A DNA stretch of 64,000 nucleotides from Gammaproteobacteria bacterium Gsub (GCA_002007405.1 JYIN01000002.1:1-64000); one strand, 5' to 3'. Positions 10,723 to 22,294 are shown, counted from the stretch's first letter. The notes: generated by a model not told the origin, from the sequence alone. Translations and numbers: made by a program.

Positions 10723-11973
10723 TTAGAGGAACACTCCAATTTGTTTGATTAAACTATTGACTGCACCCTGTTTTGATTGAAAATAGCGATTGGCATTTTT
10801 ACCTAAAGTTTGCGCTTTTTGTTTGTTATTAAGTAGGGTGGATATTTCTGCAAATAATGCAGACGCACCCCCCACCTGAATGGCAGCTTGGTGATTGAGC
10901 AAATCTTTTGATATTTCGATGAAGTTAAACATATTTTCACCGAATAAAATAGGTTTTGATAAGGCCGCTGGTTCCAATACATTATGCCCACCATTGTTAC
11001 TCAGGCTACCACCCATAAAAACAATGTCGGCAATATCAAAATATGCCATCATTTCACCCATTGAATCGCCCAATAAGATTGTACAGTTTTTAACAATTTT
11101 GTTAGTAGAGCGTTTTTCGATATTGATAGCGTGTTTTTGTGCGAGTTTATAAACCTCACCAAAGCGTTGTGGATGTCTTGGCACGATTACTAATAAAGCA
11201 TCAATACGAGGTTTTTGTGATAGATAGGCACGGATAATTTGCTTTTCTTCATCTCGGTGAGTACTGGCAAAAACCACTACTTTACGATTTCCAATCATGG
11301 TTTTTAAGGTTTTAGAGGTGGTTTTATTGACTTTTATATTTTGATCAAATTTAATATTACCAGTATTTATGACCTTATTTTTGTTGGCACCTAGGGCGAT
11401 AAAATGCTTGAGTGAATTATGGTTTTGAGTGGCAATTAAGCTGAGTTTGTTTAGGGTTTGTTGGGTAAGTTTGGGGGCAAATTTTTGGTATTTTGTAAAT
11501 GACCGTTGTGACAGGCGCGCATTAACTAAAAAGGTTGGGATATTTTTTTTGTATAATGTGTGAATTAGGTTTGCCCAAATTTCTGTTTCTAATAAAATGC
11601 AAATTTTTAGGTTTATTTGGCTGATGTAGTGCTCAACAATCAGTGGCAAATCAAAGGGAAAATAGCAATGCAAAAATTTATTTTTATAATGATTTTGCAC
11701 CGCTTGATTTCCTGTTGGTGTGGTAGTAGTGATTAAAATTTGGTATTTTGGATAGTGTTTTGCAAGTTGGTCAATCAGTATTATGGCAGCTCTAAACTCA
11801 CCTACTGAAACACAATGCACCCAAATAGTAGGGCTTGAGATTTGTCCGATAAAGCCCAATCTTTGTTTAATTTTATGCCGATAAACGGGTGTTTTTAAGC
11901 TTTTCAATAATAAACGCAGCACCATGATAGGTAAAAGTAGGTATCCAATTAGGCTGTATAAGGTTCGTTGCAT
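10723..11973 (-). CDS. waaA: 3-deoxy-D-manno-octulosonic acid (Kdo) transferase
   Basis: A 416-residue glycosyltransferase of family 30 that adds Kdo to lipid IVA during LPS inner-core synthesis at the inner membrane. The N-terminus has the hydrophobic anchor and the Arg/Lys-rich RHKIKQRLG segment typical of the family. WVHCVSVGEFRAA and LLETEIWANL match conserved blocks of the acceptor domain. The C-terminal half shows the donor-binding GGHNVLEPA motif. Length is close to the usual 420-425. The gene converges on the giant repeat gene (36 bp gap) and diverges from obg (52 bp gap), so promoters for both lie in a very short region. Confidence 0.95.
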   Translation of the reverse strand: MQRTLYSLIGYLLLPIMVLRLLLKSLKTPVYRHKIKQRLGFIGQISSPTIWVHCVSVGEFRAAIILIDQLAKHYPKYQILITTTTPTGNQAVQNHYKNKFLHCYFPFDLPLIVEHYISQINLKICILLETEIWANLIHTLYKKNIPTFLVNARLSQRSFTKYQKFAPKLTQQTLNKLSLIATQNHNSLKHFIALGANKNKVINTGNIKFDQNIKVNKTTSKTLKTMIGNRKVVVFASTHRDEEKQIIRAYLSQKPRIDALLVIVPRHPQRFGEVYKLAQKHAINIEKRSTNKIVKNCTILLGDSMGEMMAYFDIADIVFMGGSLSNNGGHNVLEPAALSKPILFGENMFNFIEISKDLLNHQAAIQVGGASALFAEISTLLNNKQKAQTLGKNANRYFQSKQGAVNSLIKQIGVFL

Positions 11974-12016
11974 TTGACAATGGTATAATGTTTGAATTGT
12001 ATTTTAACGGTTTTAA

Positions 12017-13792
<1,776 letters not shown>

Positions 13793-13799
<7 letters not shown>

Positions 13800-14266
13800 C
13801 CTATATTGGGCTGGGATCAAACCTTAATCAGCCAAAACAACAAATCAAACAGGCGTTGATTGCCCTTAATAGCGCTAAAGATATTGAAGTTGTTGGGCTT
13901 TCTAGTTTGTATCAATCAAAGCCGATTGATGGTTCAAAACAGCCAGATTATATCAATGTAGTATGTCAAATCAATACCCATTTAACGGCATTGGAACTTT
14001 TATATGTATGCCAAAATATTGAAACTCAACAAGGTCGCGTACGCGAGAAGAAATGGGGCGCAAGAACCATTGATTTGGATATTATTTTATATGGGGTGCA
14101 GGTGATTGCCTCAAAAAAATTGGTTATCCCCCATCCGCAAATGATGAACAGGGCATTTGTATTGGTGCCGTTAGCAGAATTAGAAGCGGATTTAAAAGTG
14201 CCTGTATTGGGTCCAATTCAAGATTTAATTGCCAAACTGGGTGATATTGAGCTGAGGAAAATATGA
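13793..14266 (+). CDS. folK: 2-amino-4-hydroxy-6-hydroxymethyldihydropteridine pyrophosphokinase
   Basis: A 157-residue HPPK that transfers pyrophosphate from ATP to the pterin in folate synthesis. The N-terminal YIGLGSNL motif, the RWGARTIDLDIILYG-like segment (KWGARTIDLDIILYG) and IPHPQMMNRAFVLVPL are diagnostic. The start is a TTG at 13793 inside the end of proB; no ATG lies upstream of the conserved YIGLGSN, so a non-ATG start is required. The last four bases (ATGA) overlap panB. The order folK-panB-panC is common in proteobacteria. Confidence 0.95.
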
Positions 14267-15033
14267 ACCTTAAAGCATTTAAAGAAAGAGGTGAAAAAAT
14301 CACCTGTCTAAGCGTTTATGACGCTTCATTTGCCAGAATTTTTGATATTTGTGGTGTGGATATTATTTTAGTGGGGGATTCACTTGGGAATGTGATTCAA
14401 GGTGGGGAAAATACGCTGGGTGTGAGTATGAATGATATGCTCTATCACACAAAAGCGGTGGCAAAAGGTGTGCAAAATGTGATTTTAATTGCTGATATGC
14501 CGTTTCAAAGTTACACTACCCCCGAGCAAACTCTTAAAAATGCCCAGCGTTTAATACAAGCAGGCGCACACATGGTAAAGTTTGAGGGTGGGCGTGAGCA
14601 TGAGGATTCGTTTAAAATTTTGCAACACAATCATATTTCAGTTTGTGGGCACCTAGGTTTAGAGCCACAATCAATACGCTGTCCGAGTGACTATAAAGTA
14701 CAAGGTCGAGATAAAGATACAGCGCAAAAAATTATAGATGATGCCAAAATGTTAGAAACTTGGGGGGTTGATGCCATAGTGCTTGAATGTATTCCTGCTA
14801 CACTGGGTAAAAAAATATCACAAATTTTACGCATTCCTACCATCGGCATTGGTGCGGGGGCGAGTTGTGACGGGCAAGTTTTAGTCAGTTACGACATGCT
14901 TGGTATTACTGGACATACACCAAAATTTGTCAAAAATTTTCTGCTGGATAATGATGATATTCAAAGTGCAGTTAAGGCTTTTATTCAAGCAGTGAAAAAT
15001 AAATCATTTCCAACCAATAAACACAGTTATTAA
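14263..15033 (+). CDS. panB: 3-methyl-2-oxobutanoate hydroxymethyltransferase
   Basis: It makes ketopantoate from 2-oxoisovalerate and methylene-tetrahydrofolate, the first committed step of pantothenate synthesis. The 256-residue length is normal. Family motifs include LSVYDASFARIFD, DIILVGDSLGNVIQG (Mg-binding Asp), MVKFEGG, CGHLGLEPQS and GIGAGASCDGQVLV. It overlaps folK by four bases and is followed 11 bp later by panC, forming one pantothenate unit. Confidence 0.96.
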   Translation: MNLKAFKERGEKITCLSVYDASFARIFDICGVDIILVGDSLGNVIQGGENTLGVSMNDMLYHTKAVAKGVQNVILIADMPFQSYTTPEQTLKNAQRLIQAGAHMVKFEGGREHEDSFKILQHNHISVCGHLGLEPQSIRCPSDYKVQGRDKDTAQKIIDDAKMLETWGVDAIVLECIPATLGKKISQILRIPTIGIGAGASCDGQVLVSYDMLGITGHTPKFVKNFLLDNDDIQSAVKAFIQAVKNKSFPTNKHSY

Positions 15034-15044
15034 GTTTTTTATTG

Positions 15045-15872
15045 ATGCAAATATTTAGTCATATTTATCCTCTTAAAACAACTTTAATGGATTGGCGCAG
15101 TAAGAATCAAATCATTGCTTTGGTGCCAACAATGGGTGGTTTGCACCGTGCACATTTGGCTTTGGTTGAAGCGGCTCAAAAAAAAGCCGATAGGGTGGTG
15201 GTGAGTATTTTTGTCAATCCCATGCAGTTTGCTGCACATGAAGATTTTGACACTTATCCACGCTCTATTCAGGCTGATTTGGCAGCGTTAGAAGCGCTCA
15301 AAGTGGATATTGCTTTTATTCCAGATGCTGGGGAAATTTATCCCAGTAATGAGAGCCTTAATCAAGCTAAATTTAAAAAAAAATACCAAAAAAATACTTA
15401 TTTATTTGAGATTTTATGTGGTAGAACACGCCCGCATTTTTTTTACGGAGTACTACAAGTGGTGCAAAGATTGTTTGAGATTGTAGCACCTGATGTGGCA
15501 GTGTTTGGGCAAAAAGATTACCAGCAACTTAAAATTATTCAAAAATTTACCCAAGGTGTTGAAATTATTAGCGTAGCAGTTGTGCGCGAAAATGATGGCT
15601 TGGCAATCAGCACGCGCAACCAATATTTAAATGCCAGCGAGCGCATGCTTGCCCCACAATTATATAAAACTCTATCCCAGCTGTTGCGGGATGAATTAGA
15701 TAAACAATCGGCTATTGGGCAATTACAGCATCATTTTAAGTTGGATTATTTGCAAGTGTTGGACGCTGATACCCTTAGTGAAATTGATGATAATAGCAGT
15801 AAAATTGCGATATTATGTGCAGTGTTTTTGGGTAAAAATAGATTGATTGATAATATCGTTTTTAGGAGGTAG
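15045..15872 (+). CDS. panC: Pantothenate synthetase
   Basis: It joins pantoate and beta-alanine using ATP. The ATP-binding PTMGGLHRAHLALV segment carries the HIGH-like HRAH motif (usually HEGH or HAGH), and SIFVNPMQF and AVFGQKDYQQL are also present. The KMSKS-like region is ISTRNQYL. Length is 275 residues if the ATG at 15045 is used; a TTG sits directly before it at 15042. The insert region around SNESLNQAKFKKK is lysine-rich and somewhat unusual. The next gene starts one base past the stop, with its ribosome site inside this gene. Confidence 0.94.
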   Translation: MQIFSHIYPLKTTLMDWRSKNQIIALVPTMGGLHRAHLALVEAAQKKADRVVVSIFVNPMQFAAHEDFDTYPRSIQADLAALEALKVDIAFIPDAGEIYPSNESLNQAKFKKKYQKNTYLFEILCGRTRPHFFYGVLQVVQRLFEIVAPDVAVFGQKDYQQLKIIQKFTQGVEIISVAVVRENDGLAISTRNQYLNASERMLAPQLYKTLSQLLRDELDKQSAIGQLQHHFKLDYLQVLDADTLSEIDDNSSKIAILCAVFLGKNRLIDNIVFRR

Positions 15873-15873
15873 T

Positions 15874-16452
15874 ATGTTTGTTATTACAGATGAAGCACAG
15901 GCGTATGTGGCTGATTTATTTGCCCAACAAAATGAAGAAGATTTAGGGCTAAAGGTTGATGTGGAAAAAGCAGGCACTCCGACTGCTGCTATTACTTTTA
16001 ATTTTTGTTATGCCAAAGACTTGGCAAAAACCTATCAAAAATTTGAATATCAAGGTTTTAATGCTTATATTGATGAGTTAAATTTTGAGTATTTAAAAGA
16101 TTCTGAAGTGGCATTAAAGGCACAAGGATCAAGCAAAAAACTCACCATTACCGCACCCAATGCAAAAGGCGAAGCACCAAAAGATGAAGCCCCACTTGCG
16201 GAAAAAATTAAATACATTATCGCTGCAGAGGTCAATCCACAACTTGCCACTCATGGAGGTTTTGTTGAATTGGTTGAAATTACCGATGAGAGCGATGTGG
16301 TACTTAATTTTGGTGGCGGTTGTCAGGGTTGTTCTTCGGTCAAAGTAACTTTAAAAAATGGTGTTGAGGCGCAACTAAAATCACTTTTTCCTGAAATTAG
16401 AGCGGTGTTAGATGCAACCGATCACTCACAAAAAGAAAACGCTTATATGTAA
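15874..16452 (+). CDS. nfuA: Fe-S biogenesis scaffold NfuA
   Basis: A 192-residue carrier delivering 4Fe-4S clusters to apoproteins. An N-terminal degenerate A-type domain is followed by a C-terminal Nfu domain with the cluster-binding CQGC motif. The start is fixed at ATG 15874 by a strong AGGAGGT site eight bases upstream, within the end of panC. A longer reading starting at 15847 would lack the family's normal N-terminus. Between the two domains sits a short Lys/Pro/Glu-rich linker. Confidence 0.94.
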   Translation: MFVITDEAQAYVADLFAQQNEEDLGLKVDVEKAGTPTAAITFNFCYAKDLAKTYQKFEYQGFNAYIDELNFEYLKDSEVALKAQGSSKKLTITAPNAKGEAPKDEAPLAEKIKYIIAAEVNPQLATHGGFVELVEITDESDVVLNFGGGCQGCSSVKVTLKNGVEAQLKSLFPEIRAVLDATDHSQKENAYM

Positions 16453-16455
16453 TTT

Positions 16456-17337
16456 GTGGATGAATTTGCGTTAATTAAAACCTACTTTGATTGGCAATCT
16501 AAGGCACAATCACTGAGTTTGGGTGTGGGCGATGATTGTGCGATTATTGATACCAAACCTAATACTCAAATTGTTACCAGTGTTGATACTTTAGTTGAGG
16601 GGGTGCATTTTCCCGAAAATACCAGTGCTGAGGATATTGCCTATAAATCTTTGGCGGTTAGTTTGAGTGATTTGGCAGCGATGGGTGCTATGGCTCGGTA
16701 TTTTACCCTAGCATTGACATTGCCCGCGCTTGACAAAGTATGGTTGGATAGATTTTCTACCTCGCTTAAGCAATTAGCCGATAGTTATAATATTAGGTTG
16801 ATTGGTGGCGATACCACCCGTGGGGCGCTGAGTATTAGCATCAGTGTAATCGGTGAGGTGGCAATGGGTAAAGCGCTGTTGCGTTCATCAGCGAAAATAG
16901 GTGATGGCATTTTTGTCTCTGGGTGTTTGGGTGGGGCTGCGCTGGCATTTAGGCAGTTAAAGCAAAATCAAACACCAAATACTGCAGCGTTAAAAAAATT
17001 TAATCGCCCCTTGCCAAGAATTGATCTGGGTTTAAAAATTAACCATTTTGCCCATGCTTGTATTGATATTTCTGATGGTTTGGCGCAGGATTTATCACAT
17101 ATTTTAGATGCCTCAAAACTTGGCGCTGAGATTAGTAGTGCTAAATTACCAATTTTTGCGGGGGCTGATTTGGCTGATGCTCTATACGGCGGTGATGATT
17201 ATGAACTTTGCTTTACCGCACCAAGTGCTGCTGTTGCAGATATTAAAGGTGTTTCCCAGATTGGTATCATCACCCGAGAAAAAGGTTTAAAAGTAGATAA
17301 AAAACTTATCAACCACAACGGTTATCAGCATTTTTAA
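16456..17337 (+). CDS. thiL: Thiamine-monophosphate kinase
   Basis: It phosphorylates thiamine monophosphate to the active diphosphate cofactor. The N-terminal FALIKTYF, the ATP/Mg motif GVGDDCAII and SVDTLVEGVHFP, IGGDTTRG, DISDGLAQDLSHI and GGDDYELCF all match the family. The start is a GTG at 16456, three bases after the nfuA stop. Length (293) is slightly below the usual 320. It is the last gene of this run and faces dksA, with a 23-bp gap. Confidence 0.95.
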   Translation: MDEFALIKTYFDWQSKAQSLSLGVGDDCAIIDTKPNTQIVTSVDTLVEGVHFPENTSAEDIAYKSLAVSLSDLAAMGAMARYFTLALTLPALDKVWLDRFSTSLKQLADSYNIRLIGGDTTRGALSISISVIGEVAMGKALLRSSAKIGDGIFVSGCLGGAALAFRQLKQNQTPNTAALKKFNRPLPRIDLGLKINHFAHACIDISDGLAQDLSHILDASKLGAEISSAKLPIFAGADLADALYGGDDYELCFTAPSAAVADIKGVSQIGIITREKGLKVDKKLINHNGYQHF

Positions 17338-17360
17338 CCAACTTTAGGGTGCTGAGATTT

Positions 17361-17771
17361 TTAAACTTCTTTTTTCTCAGCAATGGTTTTACAATCAATA
17401 CACTCATCTGCAGTGGGACGGGCTTCTAGGCGAACTATAGAGATTTCTGCGCCACAGGTTTTGCAATAACCATAATCCCCTAACTCAATAGCATGTAAGG
17501 TTTTTTCAATTTTGCTAATGAGTTTTCTTTCTCGGTCTCGGGTTCGCAATTCTAATGCAAATTCTTCTTCAAGTGTTGCACGGTCATTGACATCAGCGAC
17601 TTGTGTAGAGTCTTGTTGAATATGGTCAATGGTAGATTCAGCATCACTGATGAGTTGGTCTTTCCAAGCGTTTAATTTGATTTTAAAATGCTCAACTTGC
17701 TTAGGGCCCATAAATTCTTCACTTTTAGTAGGTTGATAAGGGGGAATATTTTCAAAATTAGGTTCCAACAT
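17361..17771 (-). CDS. dksA: RNA polymerase-binding transcription factor DksA
   Basis: A 136-residue protein acting with ppGpp in the secondary channel of RNA polymerase. The coiled-coil region is followed by DVNDRATLEEEFALELR, whose acidic tip residues are conserved. A four-cysteine zinc finger is present (CKTC ... CIDC). Length is close to the 151-residue E. coli protein. The gene is divergent from the phosphatase gene at 17864 with a 92-bp AT-rich gap. Confidence 0.94.
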   Translation of the reverse strand: MLEPNFENIPPYQPTKSEEFMGPKQVEHFKIKLNAWKDQLISDAESTIDHIQQDSTQVADVNDRATLEEEFALELRTRDRERKLISKIEKTLHAIELGDYGYCKTCGAEISIVRLEARPTADECIDCKTIAEKKEV

Positions 17772-17863
17772 AATACGGTATAGTTAATAAAAAACAATCT
17801 TTTTACCAAAACTATCTTAAAATAGCAATTTATTTTTTTCAATTTTGCATTATAAATTTATTT

Positions 17864-18625
17864 ATGTCATTAAAAGCACTTATTTTTGATGTTGATGGAA
17901 CATTGGCGAATACTGAACGAGATGGGCACTTGGTAGCCTTTAATTTAGCGTTTGCAGAATTAGGATTAGATTGGGTTTGGTCAAATTACTTATATGGTGA
18001 ATTACTTAACATTACTGGGGGTCAATTACGCATTAAATATTATTTGAAAAAATACCGACCTGAATTTTACCATTCTGATTTAGATAATTTTGTTGCTTCA
18101 ATTCATGCACTTAAAACCAAAATTTACACTCGGCTTATAAATGAGGGCGCCGTGCCTTTGCGAGTTGGTGTTAGCCGTTTGTTTAATGAAGCACGCGCTG
18201 CAGGTTTGCGATTGGCAATTGCTACCACAACCACGCCTGAAAATGTTGATGTTTTGATTGCCAATACTTTGGGTCGAGAAGCGCTGGGCTGGTTTGAGGT
18301 TATTGGTGCTGGTAATATTGTTCCCAAACTTAAGCCAGCAGCAGATATTTATCATTTTGTGTTGGATAAAATGAATTTAGATGCAGATTCCTGTATCGCT
18401 TTTGAGGATTCACACAACGGACTTGTTGCCGCAACTAGTGCTAATTTAAAAACTCTGATTACGATAAATGAATATACTAAATCACATCAATTTGATAATG
18501 CCATGGTAATTTTGGATAATTTGGGTGAAGAGGGCGCTCCATTTGTTATGACTGCTGGTGATGCAACTACTAACACTTATGTAAATGTTGATTATTTAAG
18601 AGAATTACATGCAAAACATAGTTAA
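17864..18625 (+). CDS. cbbY: HAD-family phosphatase, CbbY-like
   Basis: A 253-residue haloacid-dehalogenase phosphatase. Motif I is DVDGTLANTERDGH, motif II the ATTTTP segment, motif III Lys in PKLKP, and motif IV AFEDSHNG. The HLVAFN cap segment resembles CbbY proteins, which remove the RuBisCO inhibitor xylulose-1,5-bisphosphate. That fits an organism with form I RuBisCO, although the gene is about 18 kb from cbbL. The gene overlaps ilvA by 17 bp. A generic sugar-phosphate phosphatase is the alternative. Confidence 0.82.
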   Translation: MSLKALIFDVDGTLANTERDGHLVAFNLAFAELGLDWVWSNYLYGELLNITGGQLRIKYYLKKYRPEFYHSDLDNFVASIHALKTKIYTRLINEGAVPLRVGVSRLFNEARAAGLRLAIATTTTPENVDVLIANTLGREALGWFEVIGAGNIVPKLKPAADIYHFVLDKMNLDADSCIAFEDSHNGLVAATSANLKTLITINEYTKSHQFDNAMVILDNLGEEGAPFVMTAGDATTNTYVNVDYLRELHAKHS

Positions 18626-20102
18626 ACGCATTCATCTTGATTTTATTCGCGAGGTGATGGATGCAACCCCGTTGCAATTCGGTAGCCAATTAAGCAGGCG
18701 TTTAGATAATAAAATTTATTTTAAGCGTGAAGACACCACACCCGTGCATTCTTTTAAATTACGCGGTGCATATCATAAAATGCGCCAACTCTCCCAACAA
18801 CAATTAGATAATGGCGTGATTACTTCGTCTGCGGGTAACCATGGACAAGGTGTGGCGTTGTCTGCCCAAAAATTGGGCATATCCGCTATGATTGTAATGC
18901 CAAAAACTACCCCAAAGATTAAAATTGATGCCGTAACAGAGTTTGGTGCAACAATTGTTTTTCATGGTGATAATTATGATCAATCTTACCAATTTGCACA
19001 ACAGGAATCTTTACGCACAGGGCGTGTTTTTATTCATGCTTTTGATGATGTTGATGTGATTGCAGGGCAGGGCACAATTGCAATTGAATTGTTAGCACAA
19101 CTTGATAATATTGACTATATCTTTATTCCAGTTGGTGGTGGCGGGCTAATTTCTGGAATCGCCTCTTATACTAAATCTTATTACCCTGAGATTAAAATTA
19201 TTGCTGTTGAACCAAGTGAATCAGCGGCATTAGCACAATCTTTATCTACAAAAAAGCATATTATGTTAGAACAAGTAGGCTTATTTGCCGATGGCGTGGC
19301 AGTGCAAAAAATAGGCCATGAAAGTTTTCGTTTAGCGTCACAGTTAATTGATGATAGTGTTTTGGTAACTAATGATGAAATTTGTGCAGCGATTAAAGAC
19401 ATTTATGATCAAACGCGTTCTATTGTAGAGCCATCTGGTGCTTTGTCAGTGGCTGCGGTGAAAAATTATATTGCCGAGCATAAGATTAAAAATAAAAATA
19501 TTGTGAGTATTTTAAGTGGCGCTAATGTGAATTTTAATCGTCTGCGCTACATTGCTGAGCGGGCGGATTTAGGTGAGCATAATGAAGCCATTATCGCGGT
19601 AACCATTGATGAAAAACCAGGTAGTTTTTTAAAATTTTGTCAAATGTTAGATAATCATGCAATTACCGAATTTAACTATCGTTATGCTGCTAGCCCAAAG
19701 GCGCATATTTTTGTTGGTATAGCGCTGAATGAGGGTTTGCGTGAAAAACAGATTTTGTTAGACAAACTATCCCAATCATTTGAGGTGTTGGATATGAGCG
19801 ATAATTCTATTGCTAAAACCCATATTCGCTACATGGTGGGCGGTCGTTGTGAAGTTGATAATGAAGTGTTGTATCGGTTTGAATTTCCTGAGCGACCAGG
19901 AGCTTTGCTTAATTTTTTAAATAAAATAGGCACTCATTGGAATATTTCCCTATTTCATTATCGTAATCATGGTGCGGATTTTGGTCGTGTATTGATTGGT
20001 TTGCAAGCCAAAAATGTAGGGCAATTAGAGCGTAATTTTAAAGAATTAGGTTATTTTTATCAAAATGAAACCGCAAATAAGGCATATCAATATTTTCTTT
20101 AG
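18609..20102 (+). CDS. ilvA: Threonine ammonia-lyase, biosynthetic
   Basis: It deaminates threonine to 2-oxobutanoate in isoleucine synthesis. The catalytic domain has the PLP lysine in HSFKLRGAY, SAGNHGQGVA and the phosphate-binding GGGGLISG loop. The C-terminal part (from about residue 330) contains two ACT-like regulatory domains (EKPGSFLKFCQ and ERPGALLNFL), as in the isoleucine-inhibited enzyme. Length 497 is near the 514 of E. coli. Its start lies within the preceding phosphatase gene. Confidence 0.96.
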   Translation: MQNIVKRIHLDFIREVMDATPLQFGSQLSRRLDNKIYFKREDTTPVHSFKLRGAYHKMRQLSQQQLDNGVITSSAGNHGQGVALSAQKLGISAMIVMPKTTPKIKIDAVTEFGATIVFHGDNYDQSYQFAQQESLRTGRVFIHAFDDVDVIAGQGTIAIELLAQLDNIDYIFIPVGGGGLISGIASYTKSYYPEIKIIAVEPSESAALAQSLSTKKHIMLEQVGLFADGVAVQKIGHESFRLASQLIDDSVLVTNDEICAAIKDIYDQTRSIVEPSGALSVAAVKNYIAEHKIKNKNIVSILSGANVNFNRLRYIAERADLGEHNEAIIAVTIDEKPGSFLKFCQMLDNHAITEFNYRYAASPKAHIFVGIALNEGLREKQILLDKLSQSFEVLDMSDNSIAKTHIRYMVGGRCEVDNEVLYRFEFPERPGALLNFLNKIGTHWNISLFHYRNHGADFGRVLIGLQAKNVGQLERNFKELGYFYQNETANKAYQYFL

Positions 20103-20163
20103 AAAATTTATCAAAAATTTTGAAAGTGCTAAAATGGTGAATTTTGAAATTTGAGATAAAATT

Positions 20164-21420
20164 ATGCACTATAAACATATTCAAGTGCCAAGAAACGGCG
20201 AAAAAATTCATTTTAAAAATGGCGTAATTCAAGTACCAAACAACCCAATTATTGCCTATATTGAGGGTGACGGCATCGGCGTAGATATTTCCCCAGTGAT
20301 GAAAAAAGTCATTGATGCGGCAGTTGAAAAAACTTACAATGGCAAAAAAACCATTCAATGGATGGAAATTTATGCTGGCGAAAAGGCAAATGTTTTATAT
20401 GCTGAATACTTACCGCAAGAAACTTTAGACGCCATTCAAGATTTTGTAATCGCTATTAAAGGACCGCTGACCACGCCAGTAGGGGGCGGTATGCGTTCTT
20501 TAAATGTTGCCATTCGCCAACAGCTGGATTTATTTATTTGTCAACGCCCAGTGCGTTATTTTAGCGGCACCCCGACTCCAGTTAAAATGCCAGAAAAAAT
20601 AGACATGGTGATTTTTAGAGAAAATTCTGAGGATATTTATGCAGGTATTGAATATCAAGCAGGTAGCGATGCAGCGAAAAAAGTTATTGATTTTTTACAA
20701 AATGAAATGTGCGAAACTAAGATTCGTTTTCCCAACACTTCAAGCATTGGTATCAAACCCGTATCTAAAGAAGGTACCGAGCGTTTAGTGCGTAGTGCGA
20801 TTCAATATGCAATTGACAACGATAAAAACTCGGTAACTTTAGTACATAAAGGTAATATTATGAAATTTACTGAAGGGGGGTTTAGAGACTGGGGGTATCA
20901 ATTTGCACATGACAAATTTGGTGCTAAAACGCTTGGTGAGGGTCCTTGGTGTGAATTTAAAAACCCTAAAACTGGTAATATGATTACCATAAAAGATGTT
21001 ATTGCTGATGCTTTTTTGCAGCAGATTTTGTTGCGTCCTGAAGAATACAGCGTGATTGCTACGCTTAATTTAAATGGCGATTATATTTCAGATGCTTTAG
21101 CAGCACAAGTTGGTGGTATTGGTATTGCACCGGGCGCAAATCTCTCAGATACTATAGCCGTGTTTGAAGCTACCCACGGTACTGCGCCAAAATATGCGGG
21201 GCTTAATAAGGTAAATCCAGGCTCAATGATTCTTTCTGTTGAGATGATGTTAAGACATATAGGTTGGATTGAGGCGGCAGATAGGGTGCTTGAGGCAATG
21301 TCAGCGGTGATTCAAAACAAAACTGTAACTTATGACTTTGAGCGTTTAATGACGGGGGCAAAATTACTTTCATGTTCCGAATTTGGTGATGCAATGATTG
21401 CGTTTATTCGCTCCAAATAA
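20164..21420 (+). CDS. icd: NADP-dependent isocitrate dehydrogenase
   Basis: A 418-residue enzyme oxidising isocitrate to 2-oxoglutarate. The active-site [14 protein letters not shown] segment includes the serine that is phosphorylated in E. coli. The C-terminal NADP-binding region contains [11 protein letters not shown] and the preceding NLNGDYISD metal ligands. In obligately autotrophic sulfur oxidisers the enzyme commonly supplies 2-oxoglutarate for amino-acid synthesis in an incomplete cycle (inference). It appears monocistronic, with a 290-bp gap downstream. Confidence 0.96.
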   Translation: MHYKHIQVPRNGEKIHFKNGVIQVPNNPIIAYIEGDGIGVDISPVMKKVIDAAVEKTYNGKKTIQWMEIYAGEKANVLYAEYLPQETLDAIQDFVIAIKGPLTTPVGGGMRSLNVAIRQQLDLFICQRPVRYFSGTPTPVKMPEKIDMVIFRENSEDIYAGIEYQAGSDAAKKVIDFLQNEMCETKIRFPNTSSIGIKPVSKEGTERLVRSAIQYAIDNDKNSVTLVHKGNIMKFTEGGFRDWGYQFAHDKFGAKTLGEGPWCEFKNPKTGNMITIKDVIADAFLQQILLRPEEYSVIATLNLNGDYISDALAAQVGGIGIAPGANLSDTIAVFEATHGTAPKYAGLNKVNPGSMILSVEMMLRHIGWIEAADRVLEAMSAVIQNKTVTYDFERLMTGAKLLSCSEFGDAMIAFIRSK

Positions 21421-21598
21421 CAATGATTCTAGAGATTATAGAAATTTTTAGGTGAATTTATCATAAATATTTTTTGATATTTTTGCATAATTATACAAAA
21501 AAGTCTCTTTTTTTTAAAAAAATATAAGTTACTACACCTTTGTAACAAAGGATATCTTAGAATTTTTACATAATTTTTTAAATTATATTAAAATATTA

Positions 21599-21626
21599 TT
21601 GAATTATAATATTATTATTGTATAAT
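21599..21626 (+). promoter_or_regulatory. Sigma70-type promoter for the first repeat-protein gene
   Basis: TTGAAT (21599-21604), a 16-base spacer and a perfect TATAAT (21621-21626). The predicted transcript would have an untranslated leader of about 75 bases with a small hairpin (GCATTC/GAATGT near 21659-21681) and the ribosome site AAGGAGAA before ATG 21711. The remainder of the 290-bp region 21421-21710 is very AT-rich with no gene seen. Confidence 0.6.
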
Positions 21627-21710
21627 ATACCAATCAGGATAATTTAGTCTGATACCAAGCATTCTCATTAGAGGAATGTTGGATAAAAATAATCAACCAA
21701 GGAGAATAAC

Positions 21711-22247
21711 ATGAAAAAAATTATCGCTATTGCTACTTTAATAGCTATCACCTCAGCTTCGGCTGGTTTTTTTAACAACGATAACAATAATTGGGGACCA
21801 TTTGATGGTAATTCTAACTACGGTCCTTTTAACAGTGGTTCAAACTGGGGTCCTTTTAACAGTGGTTCAAACTGGGGTCCTTTTAACAGTGGTTCAAACT
21901 GGGGTCCTTTTAATGGCGGCTCTAATGCTGGCCCTTTTAATGGTGCTTCTAACTGGGGACCTTTTAAAGGTGGTAACAACTGGTTAAATGATACAGACTT
22001 TGGTCTTAAGTTTAACACTAAGAATACCACTGATAATAAACTATCTGGCGTAGCCGATGCTAACGCTAAAGGGTCTGCTGATGCTTATGCCAAAGGTCAA
22101 GCGGATGCTTACGCCAAAGGTCAAGCGGATGCTTATGCCAAAGGTCAAGCGGATGGTTTTGCTAAAGCACAAGCAGATGCTTATGCTAAAGGTTATGCAG
22201 ATGCAATGGCTAAAAGCAATACTGCTTCAACTAAAGCGACTAATTAA
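21711..22247 (+). CDS. Exported low-complexity repeat protein (possible sulfur-globule-type protein), copy 1
   Basis: A 178-residue protein with a clear Sec signal peptide (cleavage near SASA-GFF). It then has an Asn/Gly/Trp-rich region made of nine-residue SNWGPFNSG repeats, a short WLNDTDFGLKFNTKNTTD linker, and a C-terminal region of eight-residue ADAYAKGQ repeats. No cysteines are seen in the mature part. The Gly/Asn/aromatic composition and WGPF motifs recall sulfur-globule envelope proteins of sulfur oxidisers, but this is a resemblance only. The ADAYAKGQ tail suggests a long amphipathic helix. A paralogue follows directly. Confidence 0.8.
   Translation: MKKIIAIATLIAITSASAGFFNNDNNNWGPFDGNSNYGPFNSGSNWGPFNSGSNWGPFNSGSNWGPFNGGSNAGPFNGASNWGPFKGGNNWLNDTDFGLKFNTKNTTDNKLSGVADANAKGSADAYAKGQADAYAKGQADAYAKGQADGFAKAQADAYAKGYADAMAKSNTASTKATN
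21824..21904 (+). repeat. Three perfect 27-bp tandem repeats
   Basis: Three identical 27-bp units (starting tccttttaacagtggttc) encode three SNWGPFNSG-type units. Degenerate copies flank them on both sides. Perfect identity points to recent slippage or unequal exchange, so copy number may vary between strains. Confidence 0.9.
22077..22220 (+). repeat. 24-bp tandem repeats encoding ADAYAKGQ
   Basis: About six 24-bp units (gcggatgcttatgccaaagg type) with the central ones nearly identical and the outer ones diverged (ADGFAKAQ, ADAYAKGY). The same repeat type occurs in the neighbouring paralogue at about 22706-22860. Confidence 0.85.
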
Positions 22248-22265
22248 AAAAAACTTTTATTGGGA

Positions 22266-22294
22266 TTGTATAAATTCTGTAAATTGTTTATAAT
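22266..22294 (+). promoter_or_regulatory. Sigma70-type promoter for the second repeat-protein gene
   Basis: TTGTAT (22266-22271), a 17-base spacer and a perfect TATAAT (22289-22294), ahead of a 45-base leader and the ribosome site CGGAGAA before ATG 22346. Each paralogue thus seems to have its own strong promoter. Confidence 0.6.
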